64,000 nt of DNA, taken from Epiperipatus broadwayi. Taxonomy: Eukaryota > Onychophora > Udeonychophora > Euonychophora > Peripatidae. Every line of letters starts with the position of its first letter. The first letter of the stretch is position 1. Positions 34,840 through 47,300 of this stretch are shown here, piece after piece. The stretch covers positions 9,402,654 through 9,466,653 of the forward strand of contig JAQFVV010012395.1 in NCBI GenBank assembly GCA_028023455.1, in the 5' to 3' direction. Under the pieces are notes generated by a model that saw nothing but the letters and a program-made list of their open reading frames with translations, searched no databases and was not told the DNA's origin. Position numbers and translations under genes: made by a program.

Positions 34840-36062
34840 AAGTTAGTAATAAGGATGGACTATTAAAGTAAAAAAAAAACAATGAGGACCAGAAATGGAC
34901 TATGAGTAAAACAATAATTTTGATGTAGGTGAAAAGCCTGAATTAGAATCTCGCTATTTAAAATGATGGATTGTTTTGTCAAATAATAATAACGGAGGCT
35001 TCGTAAAATAAAAGATTTTTTTTCTCCATGCACATATTAATTAAGAAAAATGTTCATAAATAAATGGGTCAAATTAATGATTTAAAAGTAATGTTTGTAG
35101 GATTAAATAGATGAATAAAATAATAAAGAAAGTAGCATAATAAAATAAAAGTTTGTTTTGAATGCCATAAGTTAATAAAAGGAAGTAAATAAATGATTTA
35201 AAGTCAGGTCAAATAAAGTAAAATAGTTTTCTAAGTACACGCACGTTAATAAAGAAGTTAAAGAAATGGTTTAAAGGTAATATCGTAATATAAATAAATA
35301 TGTAAACTGATGTCCATAATAGTTTAGAATAGTACTGTAAGATTAAATAAGTATGTAAGATAATGTTCGTAATAGTTCAGAATAATATAAATAAATATGT
35401 TAAAGTAATGTTCATGTGTATTTAAAAATAATATTGAAAGGTTAAAATAATATAAATGAAAGTCAAACTAAGTTGTATTAAGAGTGTATAAAGGTTTGAA
35501 ATTAAGGGAATGAGGGTAGTATTGAAGTAAGTTAGATAAGGATAAGTTAAAGCTGTCGACTGGATAAATTTTAGTACCCATAACGGATTGGCAGGGATCA
35601 TTCTTCTTTTAAAATGTGCACTGGGGACAATCCAGCATAAGCCACAAGTCACTTTTTCAGGGGAGAATCCCCATACCTCGTACCTCATTTTCCATAAGTG
35701 TAAGACGGAAATGGACAGTTGAAAATTCCTGCCATTCGCAGCGACCTTTTCTTAGTCAAAGTCCAATCAAGAGAATCAGCAACCAAAGCTTCATTTTTCA
35801 TACAGCGAATCTGCATCCGCCTCATTTCTAAAAGATCCCTGTGCCACGAAATTAGTTTGTCCTCGTGGTCACTATCCAGGATTTAGATCATTGTGAGCAA
35901 TGTATTCAGCATAGATAGAAGGAAAGGATAGTCAAAACAGATTGTGCTTAGTATGGAAAGTAAAAGATATTAAAAGGCAAACTTAGAAAAACAGTAAATA
36001 TTTGGAATTAAGATTTAAAGTTGTCAGAGATAAAATGGTCAAAAATGATGCATTTTACTCTC
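34840..36062. other. 3' interior of the LTR element, non-coding
   Basis: No conserved domain. The moderately GC-richer stretch 35590-35880 has open frames on both strands without recognisable motifs. No trace of pol. Confidence 0.5.
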
Positions 36063-36074
36063 AAATGGGGATGG
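36063..36074 (+). promoter_or_regulatory. Polypurine tract
   Basis: AAATGGGGATGG directly precedes the 3' LTR start (TGTAATGTACC), the expected plus-strand priming site. Confidence 0.6.
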
Positions 36075-37732
36075 TGTAATGTACCAATATTGAATATTGG
36101 CACATAATAATTTTATTTAAAAAAATTATTAAAATAAAAATCTTTCGTAAAAGAAAACGTATTTAAAAGTTTAAGAGTTTTATTACAGTTTGTTTTCGAA
36201 AAAAGTAAAAGTCAAAGAGTTTGAAATAAAAGTTACAATTAATTAATTAAAAGGGGGGAGGGGGAGTTTTGGTTAGAAAAGTTAAACTAAAAGTTTTATA
36301 AAAGGAAGTAGAGTTTATTATCATTAGTTGAAAGTTGATTTTCAAGTTTAAAAAATATAAATCTCTTTTCATTCGAATTAAAGAAAAAGTAATCTTAAAA
36401 CTAGTTATATATGTGCATATATATGTGCGATTGTAAATAAAAATAAATGTATGTGTATTAAATATTAAAAAAATAAATGGAAATTATCATTAAAAAACAC
36501 AGCGATGGCTATTAATTAAAATATAAAACAACAGGATTAAAAAGCTTGTCTCCAAAGGATTAGCTACTAATTAAAAATATAAAACAACACGTTTGCATGG
36601 CTATTACTAATTAAACAATCTTCAAAAACATGAGATTATCAATGGAATTTTGACAACAGATATTGCCAGAGGATATTAAAAGGACAACACTTCGCAGGTA
36701 TAAATAGCCAATTTTTATCAGACATTCAGTGAGGACAATTGTTTCAGTTCAGAGTATAATCTAGTCTGCAGTTTATTATGTATCCAGAAACAGAAATGCA
36801 GTGCTGAGCAGCTTTTGGAAACATACATCTTCTCCAGCCTAAAGTCCGATGAAAACAGCCAATATACCCAATCTTAAATAATGTCTGCATAACAGCTTGA
36901 AGAATCTCCATCAGTATCTAATTGTCTCCAATAATAATAGAAGTGAATAATAATGAAACTCCTCAAGGAAATGTCCCAGCCGGCTGGAAATATTCTCACC
37001 TAAAGCAGTAACCAAAGAAAACGAAGTTCTACATCCACATTCAAAATCCTAGGTAATAATATTTCATATTCTTATTTCTATAATAGCCATTGCATTAATT
37101 CGTAAAGCCTCCAGAGACAAGTAATTTGAACTCTATAAGCATGCATAAAATGAACTATTGATGTGCGTGTTTGTGAATGCTATATGATTTTATAAACGTC
37201 AAATATTATTTATGCTTTCTCATAAGATATATTATAGTGTGTTAATTTAAAATGTGTGTGTGTTATATTAGATTTATAAAATGTTTAAAATTAGTAAATG
37301 TTAATTAAAATAAATGGTCTTTAAACTTAAACTTTATTTGTCAGTCAATTCTTTTTATCAATTCTTTTTGCCAATTCTTTTTCATCAATTCTTTTATGAA
37401 TTCTTTTCACCACTAATTATGTATAATCTGTTAGTGATTACAAGGAGCTGAGCTAGTCTATGGGTATAACTTAGGCATTGAGTTAGTGGCCATTGTTCAA
37501 AGTGCGTTGTTTATTCTTTCTGAATAAATAGCTGGCACCCGTGTTTACACAAAACAAAAAAGTGCTTTGAACTTGGTGTTGAACTCAACAGTTGAGAAGA
37601 AGTTATGTCCTGGAAATGTAATGCTAGTTATATACTATATAGCTATCATTTGGACATACATACTTTTCGAGTATGTTCTTCTCTGCCTAAGAGACCGGTG
37701 TTTCGATCAACCCATATTCAAACCCGGTATAA
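36075..37732 (+). repeat. 3' LTR (1658 bp)
   Basis: Near-identical to 32082-33739 throughout, including the terminal GACCGGTGTTTCGATCAACC / GGTATAA region. Substitutions include an ATG-linked frame change (TTTTGACAACAG in place of TTTCGACAACAG). Confidence 0.85.
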
Positions 37733-38295
37733 TATATATATAGTATAAATATCTTTGTAATTAAGTTTCTACAGAGAGTTATGAAAGCAAAGACATTATA
37801 CATCAGCTAGTGATGATAGTGAACTTCTGAAAGGTGGGTGTTTTAGTGCTGTTGTTGCTAATAATAATTAGAAGTTAAGCCAGTATTATCCATAATCATA
37901 TTATTAAGCATGTAAACTATAGACTATTTATCTGAAAGAAATATTTTAAATCTGCTTGAAATTAGGAGAAAAATTCTATATGGGGGTTTGCTTCTGGACC
38001 AATTTAAGCTTGATAAAAATTTCAAATTTAATTTGGTTCAGATTCAAATCCTAAAACATGAATATTGTGAACAAATATACTAATGCCTACATCTTATATC
38101 TTACCACTTTATATCAGTATTAAGTATCCTCTTACTATCAATCTTTTAAGCATTTTTTTTCTTTAATTATTTTTTTCTATTCTCAGGCAAAGTAAAACTT
38201 CACTGCTTTATGCACAGCAATTAAATGAAACTATTGTAGGCAATATGTGCTCATCTTGGATTTTTGAATGCCACATGACTTGCAAAGAAAGTAAT
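37733..38295. other. Non-coding AT-rich stretch
   Basis: Begins with an AT repeat at the LTR-element junction. No gene seen. Confidence 0.4.
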
Positions 38296-38404
38296 TACAT
38301 TTTTTTTTCATATGTCAAATGCGTTGACTGGGAAGCGAACCCGGACCAGCTGCTTGGAAGGCAGCTATGCTAACCACTAGGGCACCAACACTTGACTACA
38401 TTTT
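38296..38404 (-). repeat. tRNA-derived SINE A, copy 4
   Basis: The body is about 38304-38396, minus orientation, between TACATTTT (38296-38303) and TACATTTT (38397-38404). The head GTCAAGTGTTGGTGCCCTAG has a changed D-arm and GGGTTCGCTTCCC is kept. The 3' end reads GACATATGAAAAAAA, matching copies 3 and 6. Confidence 0.7.
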
Positions 38405-40384
38405 GTTCTTTTACAATTATAAATTAACTTTGTCACATAAAAAAGTATCAATTTGAAATGTACTAATGATTCAGATTTTCTTACTTTTTATAATCTTAAA
38501 ATTTAATTTTGAATGATCTGTTTCTATATCCAAATATTTTTTTAATAAATTGTTAAATCTAATTTCAATAAATATTAATCCAATAAATTTACCATTATCT
38601 TCTGAAGTATTATATATATATATTAGGCAATACTAATATCAATAACAAACAATAATCTGAATTTGTTGTCAAGATAACCTCCATTTAACAGTAAAAGTAG
38701 AAATCCACTTTATTTATACTATAATGTTTGTTTATGTAGACATTAAAGATAGCGACTTGACCACAGAGAGTAAAATTATTTTAAATAAACCTCATTAAAC
38801 AGGTATAATCTGTTCTGAATACAGACTAACAAATAGTCAATTATAATACTCAAACAGCAATTATAACTTTTAAACTGCACTCTAACAATGTATTACTTAA
38901 ATAATAAAGCTAATAACGCTCAAAGCTAGATAAATTTGTAAATGTAAATTCAGTGAAAAAATCAATCCTTAGACAATATCAATATATATAATAAATACAG
39001 CATTATTTTCAACATTACATGTAATTTTTGATCTTAATTAATAAACCAAAAATTCCCTGATAAACATTTCAACATACCATTTACTTACTAAATTATAAAG
39101 CCGATAAAATGACCATTTGCATAAACTACCCTAGATGTGTATAAAGATTAACAAATCCAGTAAATTATTCAAATAAGGGTGGAATTCATTGCTATCCTTG
39201 GAAAATAAAGATGTATTTATTGTTATCATAAATATCTGACTGAAAATTCCTTCTCCTTCATGGACTTTAAAACAAATAATTAATGGATTCTCCTGTGAAA
39301 GTTACAAATGGGTCATGTATAAATGATATTGTTTATATCTAAATTATAGTGGGTTTATCATTATTTGAACAACTTACTGGATTTGTTAATCCTTATATAC
39401 ATCTAGGACAGTTAAATCAAATAGTCATTTTGCATTAGATCAGCAATTTAGAAAGTTAATGATTGTTGAAGTAAGCATTTGAAGTATTAGTCATGACTGG
39501 AAATTATATATATATGTGCGTAATTAGAAAACAGATACACTTTAACTGAGATTTAAAGTTCTATATCTGATCTAGGAATAATCGCTAATTTAAAAAATTA
39601 TTAGTAATAGTCATCAATGTATTCATCTGCAATAAATGACTGGTGTCAAAGTTGTGAGTATGGAAAGATTGGCCCTTGAAAATCAAAACAATTATATATA
39701 TATATATAAAGAGGGGAGAAAAGATTAAAAAGTAATATATCATTTTATTGCTGTTGTATTTGCCTGGGTTACCTCAGTGATAAGGTCGTTAAAAATTCCT
39801 GGATAAAAGTTCAAGTATGTTACTTCTAGGGCTCAAATGTTATATGAACTACCAATTGATTAAAATTACATTGACTATTAAGTATCATAATCATTCTCTC
39901 GGCTTGAATAATAACAAAAATAAAATGATTTTAATTAATAACCAGTTGTTTGATTTAAGAAAAAGTTCAAATACATTTGTGTACTTCTATCATAGTCTCA
40001 AAAGTTTTCAACCATACTATACTTTAACAGCATCAATATTTTTCCTATTTTTTTTTTTCATTGATAAATTTTCCATCCATACCTATTCTCATATTCTAAA
40101 CTTTATAAAGAAATGTCCCTACATTTAAAAAATATTGTCAAGCTTTTTAGAGCAATTTTTTGTGTCGGTTTGCAATAAAATTTTTAACTGCTTAATTATT
40201 TTTTTTAATCATTTGAAAAGTCCCAAATTGTAATAACTTCTATAGTCAAGTTTTATCCAATTTCAGCTAAAAATTAGATGTTATCAATCTATCTTGGAAT
40301 ACTTTAATAATATATCTCAAGATATGTAGATAACATAATTTTAATAATTTAGAAAAGTTGAAAATATCATGTTTATATATATAT
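38405..40384. other. Non-coding AT-rich stretch
   Basis: No gene supported. The open frame at 39817-40128 is low-complexity. A weak tRNA-like stretch (ACCTCAGTGATAAGGTCG, about 39772) lacks a good B box. An (AT)n tract runs from about 40374. Confidence 0.4.
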
Positions 40385-40392
40385 CGGCTGCA

Positions 40393-40426
<34 letters not shown>

Positions 40427-40428
<2 letters not shown>

Positions 40429-40753
40429 GCTGCAGAAAGGAGTTTGCTATTAACTGAAAGGAGACCCTTTGATTCCTCTTGGAGGCCTTAAAGGAACCTA
40501 GCAGGGCAAATTCCTAATGTCCACTCCATACGTTCTTGTCGTTGCAGCTGTTATTACTATGTGATTATTCATATAGTATATGAACATGGATGGGCTGCTC
40601 ACCAACATGCATTAGCCAGCGTGGTGAGTTTATTGGCTTTTTACCTCTGAGTTTAAGATCAAGAAACACCATGGTCTTTCTTCTCAGTGCCTGATAAGGC
40701 AGAATGAATGTTTGTGTAAATGATAAATATTTTTCCAATACATATATACAATT
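40427..40753 (+). promoter_or_regulatory. RTE 5' UTR, presumed internal promoter region
   Basis: About 330 bases preceding the ATG. It is shared with the inverted copy (20008-19560) and with the internally deleted copy (45462-45700), so it is a real part of the element. Non-LTR elements usually carry an internal promoter here. No motif proves it. Confidence 0.5.
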
Positions 40754-41650
40754 ATGACAGACAAAAATAAAGCATGGCCCTTATTCCCAGGAAGCTGTAA
40801 AGTCACCAACCAAGGCAGCGGTTGGTGGCCAAAGGCGGAGGGTGCTAAGAATCCCCTGATTGTGGACCCAGGCTGCCATTTGATGACGACTTTTTATTTA
40901 GGTACTTACAACTGCAGATCACTTTCAAGTGAAGGAAGATTGCAAGAATTAGAAGAAGAACTGTCTTATATTAAATGGGACATTATTGGACTTTGTGAAG
41001 TTAGAAGAAAAGGAGAAGAAACAATTGATTTAAAAAGTGGACATATACTCTATTATAAAGGCACACATATTGGAAATACAAGTGGAGTAGGATTCATTAT
41101 AAATAAAAAGTGGAAGAACAATATTGTGGAGATTGATGGTGTATCGGACAGAGTGGCAAGATTAGTTATACAACTTAATAGCAGATACCAAATGCAGATA
41201 ATTCAGGTTTATGCCCCAACAAGTTCTCATAGTGATGAAGTAGTAGAAGATTTTTATATGGATGTACAAAAGGCTTTTGATCAGAGTAAACAACATTTTA
41301 AAATTGTTATGGGAGACTTTAATGCTAGAATTGGTAGACAAATGAAAGATGAAATTGCTGTAGGTAATTTTGGTTATGGTAATAGAAATGAGAGAGGACA
41401 TAGACTTGTGGAGTTTGCAGAAAAAGAAAAACTTTATATTATGAATTCATTTTTTGAGAAAAATGTTAAAAGGAAATGGACATGGAAGCATCCAAATGAA
41501 AGTACAGCAGAATTGGATTATATTTTGACTAACAGAAAATACATATTTCAAGATTGTAATGTTCTTAATAAATTTAACACAGGAAGTGATCATCGATTAA
41601 TAAGGTGTAAGTTACGTGTTAATGTAAAACTAGAGAGACAAAATTATTAA
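40754..41650 (+). pseudogene. RTE ORF, N-terminal part: APE-type endonuclease
   Basis: 298 residues. All catalytic motifs of apurinic-like LINE endonucleases are present: YLGTYNCRSL (Asn, ~52), DIIGLCEVRRKG (Glu, ~79), QVYAPTSSHSD (Tyr, ~153), IVMGDFNARIG (Asp/Asn, ~190), AELDYILTNRKY (Asp, ~255) and GSDHRLIRCKL (Asp-His, ~277). The domain nicks target DNA to prime reverse transcription. The frame ends at TAA (41648-41650) only because one base is missing in the AAAATTATTAAG stretch. The next frame continues homologous sequence without a gap into the RT part. I therefore annotate both pieces as one broken ORF of about 985 codons. A sequencing or assembly error is a possible cause. Confidence 0.85.
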
Positions 41651-43710
41651 GAAAAACAATATTTACAGTTGATATTCCTAATCTTCAGAAACATTCTAAT
41701 GAATTTAAATTAGAACTTACAAATAGGTTTCAAGTGTTAGGAGATTTTGAACATGATTCAGATTTGAATGAAATTAATATGAAAATAACTGATACACTTT
41801 TAAAAACTGCAACAAACATAGCTGGTAGAAAAAAGCAGCAATTGACTAATAAAATTTCTACTGAGACTAGAGAATTTATGAAGAAAAGAAGGAATATGAA
41901 GATATACAAAAATGATGTATTAAAAAGAATTGAATATCTCGAATTTTGTAAAATGGTACGGAAAAGAGTTGAAAATGATATAAGAAAGTATAACTGTGAA
42001 ATAGCAAGGAAAGCTGTAGAAGAAAATAAAAGTCTCAAAAATGTTAAACAACATTTTGGTATTGGTAGGAAATTTATATCTGCAATAAGAAAAAAAGATG
42101 GAATTATTACTAAAAAGAGAGATGACATCATGAAATTGGTAGAAGATTTTTATCAAGAATTATATAGTAATAAAGAACAAGTACCTCCTATATCTATTAC
42201 ATCATCCGAATTGCCCAGAATTTTAAATGAAGAAGTGAGACATGCAATTAAGTGTATGAAGAAAGGAAAGGCTCCAGGAAATGATGGAATTATAATTGAT
42301 ATATTAAAAGAAGCAGGTGAAGAAATAGAAACAATTTTAGCAAAGTTATATACCAAATGTCTAAATGATAAAGATGTACCAGAAGATTGGAAGAATGCAG
42401 TAATAATATTAATATTTAAAAAAGGTGATAAAGAAGATATTAGAAATTACAGACCTATCAGCCTTTTATCAGTTTTATATAAAATTTTTACCAAGATAAT
42501 TACAACTCGTCTACAGAGAACTTTGGATTTCCACCAACCAAGAGAACAAGCTGGATTTAAAAGTGGTTTTAGTACAATAGATCATATCCAGGTATTGAGA
42601 GAAGTCATAGAAAGGTCAAACGAATATGAGTTGTCATTATGTTTTGGATTTGTAGATTATGAAAAGGCATTCGATTCTATACACATTTCTTCAGTGATTA
42701 AAGCATTGGATCATCAAGGTATAGATCCAGGATATTGTCATATTTTAAAGAATATTTATAAAAATGCAACAGCAACAATTAGATTACATAATGATACTGG
42801 AAAAATCAACATTGAGAAAGGTGTAAGACAAGGTGACTCCATATCTCCAAAACTCTTTACAGCAGTGCTGCAAGAAGTATTTTGTGGATTAAAATGGGAA
42901 ACTAAAGGAATGAAAGTAAATGGAGAGTATTTAAGTCATTTAGATTTTGCAGATGATGTAGTTGTTTTTGCAAATAATGCTTCAGAGCTGCAGGAAATGT
43001 TGCAGGAGTTAGCAGATGAAAGTAGAAAAGTAGGACTAAAGATAAATGTTAAAAAGACTAAAGTAATGTTTAATCGATTTGCTCAAAATATGAAAATAAA
43101 GATTGATTATGAAGAATTAGAAGAAGTTAACAGTTACAAATACCTTGGTCAGATTATTAATACAGATGGAAACATAATGGAGGAAATTAATCATAGAATT
43201 AAACTTGGTTGGAGTGCTTTTGGTAGAAATAACTTGATACTAAAAGGAAATATGCCTATGTGTTTGAAAAGGATGGTTTTTAACAAATGTGTTTTACCAG
43301 TTCTTACTTATGGATCTGAGACTTGGACACTTAATGGAAGAGCAATACAGAGACTTCAGACCACTCAAAGGAGTATGGAGAGATGTATGTTGGGAGTAAC
43401 AAGAAGAGATCGAACATGCAATGTATGGGTAAGACAACAAACAGGTGTTACTGACCTTATTGAAAAAATTAAAAGATTGAAATGGAGTTGGGCTGGACAT
43501 ATTGCTAGAAGAGATGATAATAGATGGACAATTGAAATTTTAAACTGGATTCCAAGAGATTGTAAAAGACCCAGAAAGAGACCACATGTGAGATGGATGG
43601 ATGAAATAAGAAAATGTGCAGGGGTGTTGTGGAGAAGAGAAGCTAAAGATCGGAGAATATGGATTAAACTTGGAGAGACCTTCATCCTGCAGTGGATTGA
43701 TAATGGTTGA
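41651..43710 (+). pseudogene. RTE ORF, C-terminal part: reverse transcriptase
   Basis: The open part from the ATG at 41734 is 658 residues, and coding similarity starts just after the frameshift at about 41645. RT motifs in order (numbered from that ATG): KAPGNDGI (~177), WKNAVIILIFKKGD (~219), NYRPISLLSVLYKI (~237), REQAGFKSGF (~269), CFGFVDYEKAFDSI (~303), GVRQGDSISPKLF (~364), DFADDVVVFAN with the catalytic Asp pair (~407), KVGLKINVKKTKVM (~433), YKYLGQIINTDG (~466), then the RTE C-terminal region VLPVLTYGSETWTLN, WAGHIARRDDNRWT and RPHVRWMDEIRK. The frame is intact to its natural stop, so only the single upstream frameshift disables the element. Family placement rests on the C-terminal motifs and the GAT tail. 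Confidence 0.9.
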
Positions 43711-43732
43711 TGATGATGATGATGATGATGAT
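43711..43732 (+). repeat. (GAT)n tail of the RTE element
   Basis: A TGATGATGATGATG run begins at the base after the stop codon and passes into (AT)n. Such short-repeat tails are typical of RTE insertions. Confidence 0.85.
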
Positions 43733-44141
<409 letters not shown>

Positions 44142-45461
44142 TGTTTTTATAATTTAATATATATTAATCTTAATCTAATCCAACTTTTTCATTACTTATT
44201 TGATATAAAAAGTGATTTGCTAGGGGAACAATATAAATGTTTTTTTCTAAAGTAAAAGCAGTTGTTTCTAACGTCTTCATAACAACAATTATTAATATAT
44301 ATATGACAAAGTTGATATGTTAAATGTATTGAAAAAAACTTGAAATAAATATTACACTGCAAAGATTGTAAACCCACAAGATGCAAAAAGTGAGTAGCCA
44401 GTCCCTACCTTGCATGAGAGTAGTATATTAGAAAAGTATCAACTGTCAAAATGAAGATATAAGTGCTTGCTATCTCTGGTTTACCTGAAAAGCTTACTTA
44501 GTGAGAAATAATGTTGTAATGAACTTGAGATGAAAAGTATACTGAATAAAAATAAAAATAAAACTTTATAATCGATATGCATGATCACTTTCTTTTTTTT
44601 TCACTAGAATACCTTTCCTGCCATTTTGTTTAGTATCACTATCTTTGTAGCTATTAAAAGAAATTAAAGTGGTTTATCTTGACTATAATATTCTAAAACA
44701 ATGTTTTTGAGATTGTCTTATCTATGACTTTTAACTATTAATAATATCACATAGAGAACACAATATTTTGAATAGTATTCCTTCTTTCTTCTTTTGGTGT
44801 TGATAATCTAACATGGGATTATTAGATTCAGTTAACATTAAATTTAATGTTTTAATCAATTGGCTCATTCTTTCACAAGCAATAGTCAATAACAATTAAT
44901 CTATATAACAGAAATAGTCTATCATATAATTAGAAGAAAAGTGTCATTTCATTAACCTTCAAACAACAATTTATCATTTTATATTTTCAGTAACAAAACT
45001 AACTTTTAATTATCCATTCAGTATATGCTTATTTTTTTATTAATTTGTCGTCATAATTATAAACATTCCACTATTAATATAACTTCCAATTTGGCCTCAG
45101 AATTCTCCAGATTTTTTTCTTCAAGTGCAAATTTATTTTTAAACAAGAGCTAATTTAAACATTCAGTTTTTAAAAATGTTTGGCCCAAACTTATAATTCT
45201 TTTGATGAGTTCATTAAAGTCTACAATGTACTTATATTTTAGATCCAGTAACGATTAATGAAGACTTTTTTAATATCACATCCAATAACATAAACTCAAA
45301 TCAATAGCATTACTTATAGGTCAAAATTGTAAATCATCCTGTGTAAATAAAAATGAAGCAATGTTTAAATAGCAGATTGCAAACTTACTGGTTGCATAGT
45401 GAAAAGAGATTGAATGTTTTGCTATTTTTATTTCAACCATTTACAAATCAATATCGAATTT
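44142..45461. other. Non-coding AT-rich stretch
   Basis: No gene or mobile element recognised. Confidence 0.4.
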
Positions 45462-46280
45462 CTGGCTGCAGATAGGAATTCACTATTAAATAAAAGTAGA
45501 CCCTTCAAATTATCTTTGAAACTTTAAAAGAATCAAGCAAGGCAAATTTCTAATGGTCATTTTATACATTATTGTTGCTGCAGCTGTTGTATAGTAAAAA
45601 AAGCATGGAGAAGCTTCCCACCAATACTCTTCAGACATTGTAATGAGTTTTACCTCTGAGTTTAAGATAAAAAAAACCCAAGATCTTTTTTCACTGCCTG
45701 ATAACTTGTAAATGTTGCAATAGTTATCAAATAAAAAAAAAAAGTAAGACTAAAAATGAATACTAAAAGAATAATGTTCAATGGACTCTCTCAGAAAAAT
45801 AAAATAAGGACTCATGATCATGATTTTATAAAAGGTTAAAGGTCATAAATACAGACAGAAACATAAAGAATGAAATGAGTCATAGAATTAAACTTGGATG
45901 AACTGCTTTTGGTACAAATAATATTAAAAGAAAATATGTCTATGTATTTGAAAAGGAAGCAATTAAGACACTTCAATAAATTTAACAAAGTATGGAGAAG
46001 TGTATGTCAGGAGCATCAAAAAGGCATTGAAAATTAAAACCATGAGTGAAAAAACAAACAGATGTCATTGGCATCATTGAAAGAATAAAAACTGAAAGAG
46101 TTGACCTGGATATATTGCTATAAGAGAAGCCTGTAAATTGACCATTGAAGTCTTAAATTGGATTCCAAGAATTGTAGAAGATCTACAAAGAGATCCTATA
46201 CAAAATGGATGAAATGAGGAAGTTGCTGATGCATTGAGAAGGGAACTTGGAGAGATCTTCATCCTGTAGTATGGAATCGC
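45462..46280 (+). mobile_element. Internally deleted RTE derivative (5' UTR joined to 3' end)
   Basis: 45462-45720 matches the RTE 5' UTR: GGCTGCAGATAGG, AGTAGACCCTTC, CTCTGAGTTTAAGAT and CACTGCCTGATAA. From about 45751 it matches the 3' third of the element, starting at the GTAAGACTAAA region that corresponds to ~43029 of the reference. Later landmarks are TTAAACTTGG, GAAAATATGTCTATGTATTTG and TTGGATTCCAAGA, with the end at CATCCTGTAGTATGGA. About 2.3 kb, including the endonuclease and the RT catalytic core, is missing. Frames are broken. Confidence 0.8.
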
Positions 46281-46899
46281 TGGCTAAGTTTCCAGATAAA
46301 AATAAAATCTCAAACCTTTTGAAAAAATATTCAATTCTAAATCATCTGGATTCTAATCCAGTTGCAGTCCTACATAGCCAAATAATATTATTGAAAATAA
46401 ATTAGTATTAACTTACCATTATGCTGAGTTACTTCTATATCAGAAAATTATCGTTTAACAAAATATTTGAATTTAACAACTATTCAAAGTAAAAGATTAG
46501 CTATATTCTTGTAACTGCATAAAATACATATCAGCAGATAAATTAGATAGATTTAAAACATACTTCAAAGAAAAATCATTATTGTCATTTAGTTTATTTA
46601 CTTACATTACTTAGAAAACAGTAATAATATTAATCAGAAATTTATTATCTGTAGACAGTTTATTATGTTATAATATAAACAATGTGGTGAAAGCATTTCC
46701 CTTTTTAAAATTTTCTAGTCATGTTGCTAATATTTATATTTGTAATTAGAAGACAATGGACCATTAATTAGTTATATTTTAGATGTTTCATATTGATTTT
46801 ATATGTTTTGTAGTAGAGAAAATGCTAAAGTTGTGAGCTGTTAAGGGCCATAACCACTACTAACTCTAATTAACACATTAGCTTCAAATTCATATTGAT
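46281..46899. other. Non-coding AT-rich stretch
   Basis: No gene recognised. Confidence 0.35.
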
Positions 46900-47300
46900 T
46901 CTTTATCAAATATGTTTGTCAAAAAATAAATACATACAATATTGAATCATTTGAGTAACAACACCAAGGACAAAATGCCTTCTGAGCTCAAATCCCAAAT
47001 GATATACAAAATTAGATGCAGTAATATGGACTGCCATGTGGTTTATTATGGTGAATCACATGCCAACTTCTTCATCCAAATCGTGCAATACAGATACCTA
47101 TATAATCAAGCCAAAGTGAATTCAAACTCAGACACAGTTTTGAACCTATACTTGCTGACATTGTCTGTTCTCAATGCAATGATGCCAAGGGAAAAGTGAA
47201 GAAGGCCTGGTATATCACCGAGAATAGACATGCTATCAACACAAAAAAAACCTGGTGCCCCTTTTCAAAAAAGTGGCTCATCTGAATGAACTTATTCACA
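46900..47300 (+). pseudogene. GIY-YIG endonuclease remnant (Penelope-like type)
   Basis: The frame 46942-47199 reads DKMPSELKSQMIYKIRCSNM then DCHVVYYGESHANFFIQIVQ. The pattern (V/I)YK-(F/I)-C--C---YYGE-----I---- is the N-terminal part of the GIY-YIG nucleases that end many Penelope-like proteins. The following residues lose the His/Arg pattern and the frame stops after 85 residues, with further lysine-rich sequence in other frames. No RT part is recognisable upstream, so this is an isolated fragment. It is unrelated in detail to the GIY-YIG segments at 6743-7350 and 11469-12344. Confidence 0.5.

Larger units (their letters stand above)
32082..37732 (+). mobile_element. Young non-autonomous LTR retroelement (LARD-like)
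   Basis: Two 1658-bp direct repeats (32082-33739 and 36075-37732) flank a 2.3-kb interior. Just after the first repeat is TGGCGTGACCAACATGGGCC, which starts with the TGG expected of a tRNA primer binding site. Just before the second is AAATGGGGATGG, a polypurine tract. Both repeats start TGTA and end GGTATAA. Flanks are ATATA on the left and AT repeats on the right, compatible with a 5-bp duplication. The repeats differ only by scattered substitutions and small indels, so the insertion is recent. There is one ORF (34111-34839) and no protease, RT, RNase H or integrase. The element must be moved by enzymes encoded elsewhere. Confidence 0.85.
40385..43732 (+). mobile_element. Near-complete RTE-clade LINE
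   Basis: 5' UTR from 40427 (CGGCTGCAGAAAGGAG), one long coding region 40754-43710 broken by a single frameshift, and almost no 3' UTR. The stop codon runs directly into (TGA)TGATGATGATGATG, a tail style characteristic of RTE elements. The first ten bases (CGGCTGCAGA) also occur at 40385, separated from the second occurrence by an (AT)n run. The insertion sits in an AT microsatellite (ATATAT on both sides), so target duplication length cannot be read. This copy is the reference for the damaged relatives at 17.8, 18.9-22, 29.3-29.8 and 45.5-46.3 kb. Confidence 0.9.

Noticed and set aside
39768-39840. tRNA-like stretch (ACCTCAGTGATAAGG)
   Set aside because: The B box is poor, with no A tail or duplication. 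Too weak to call a SINE.
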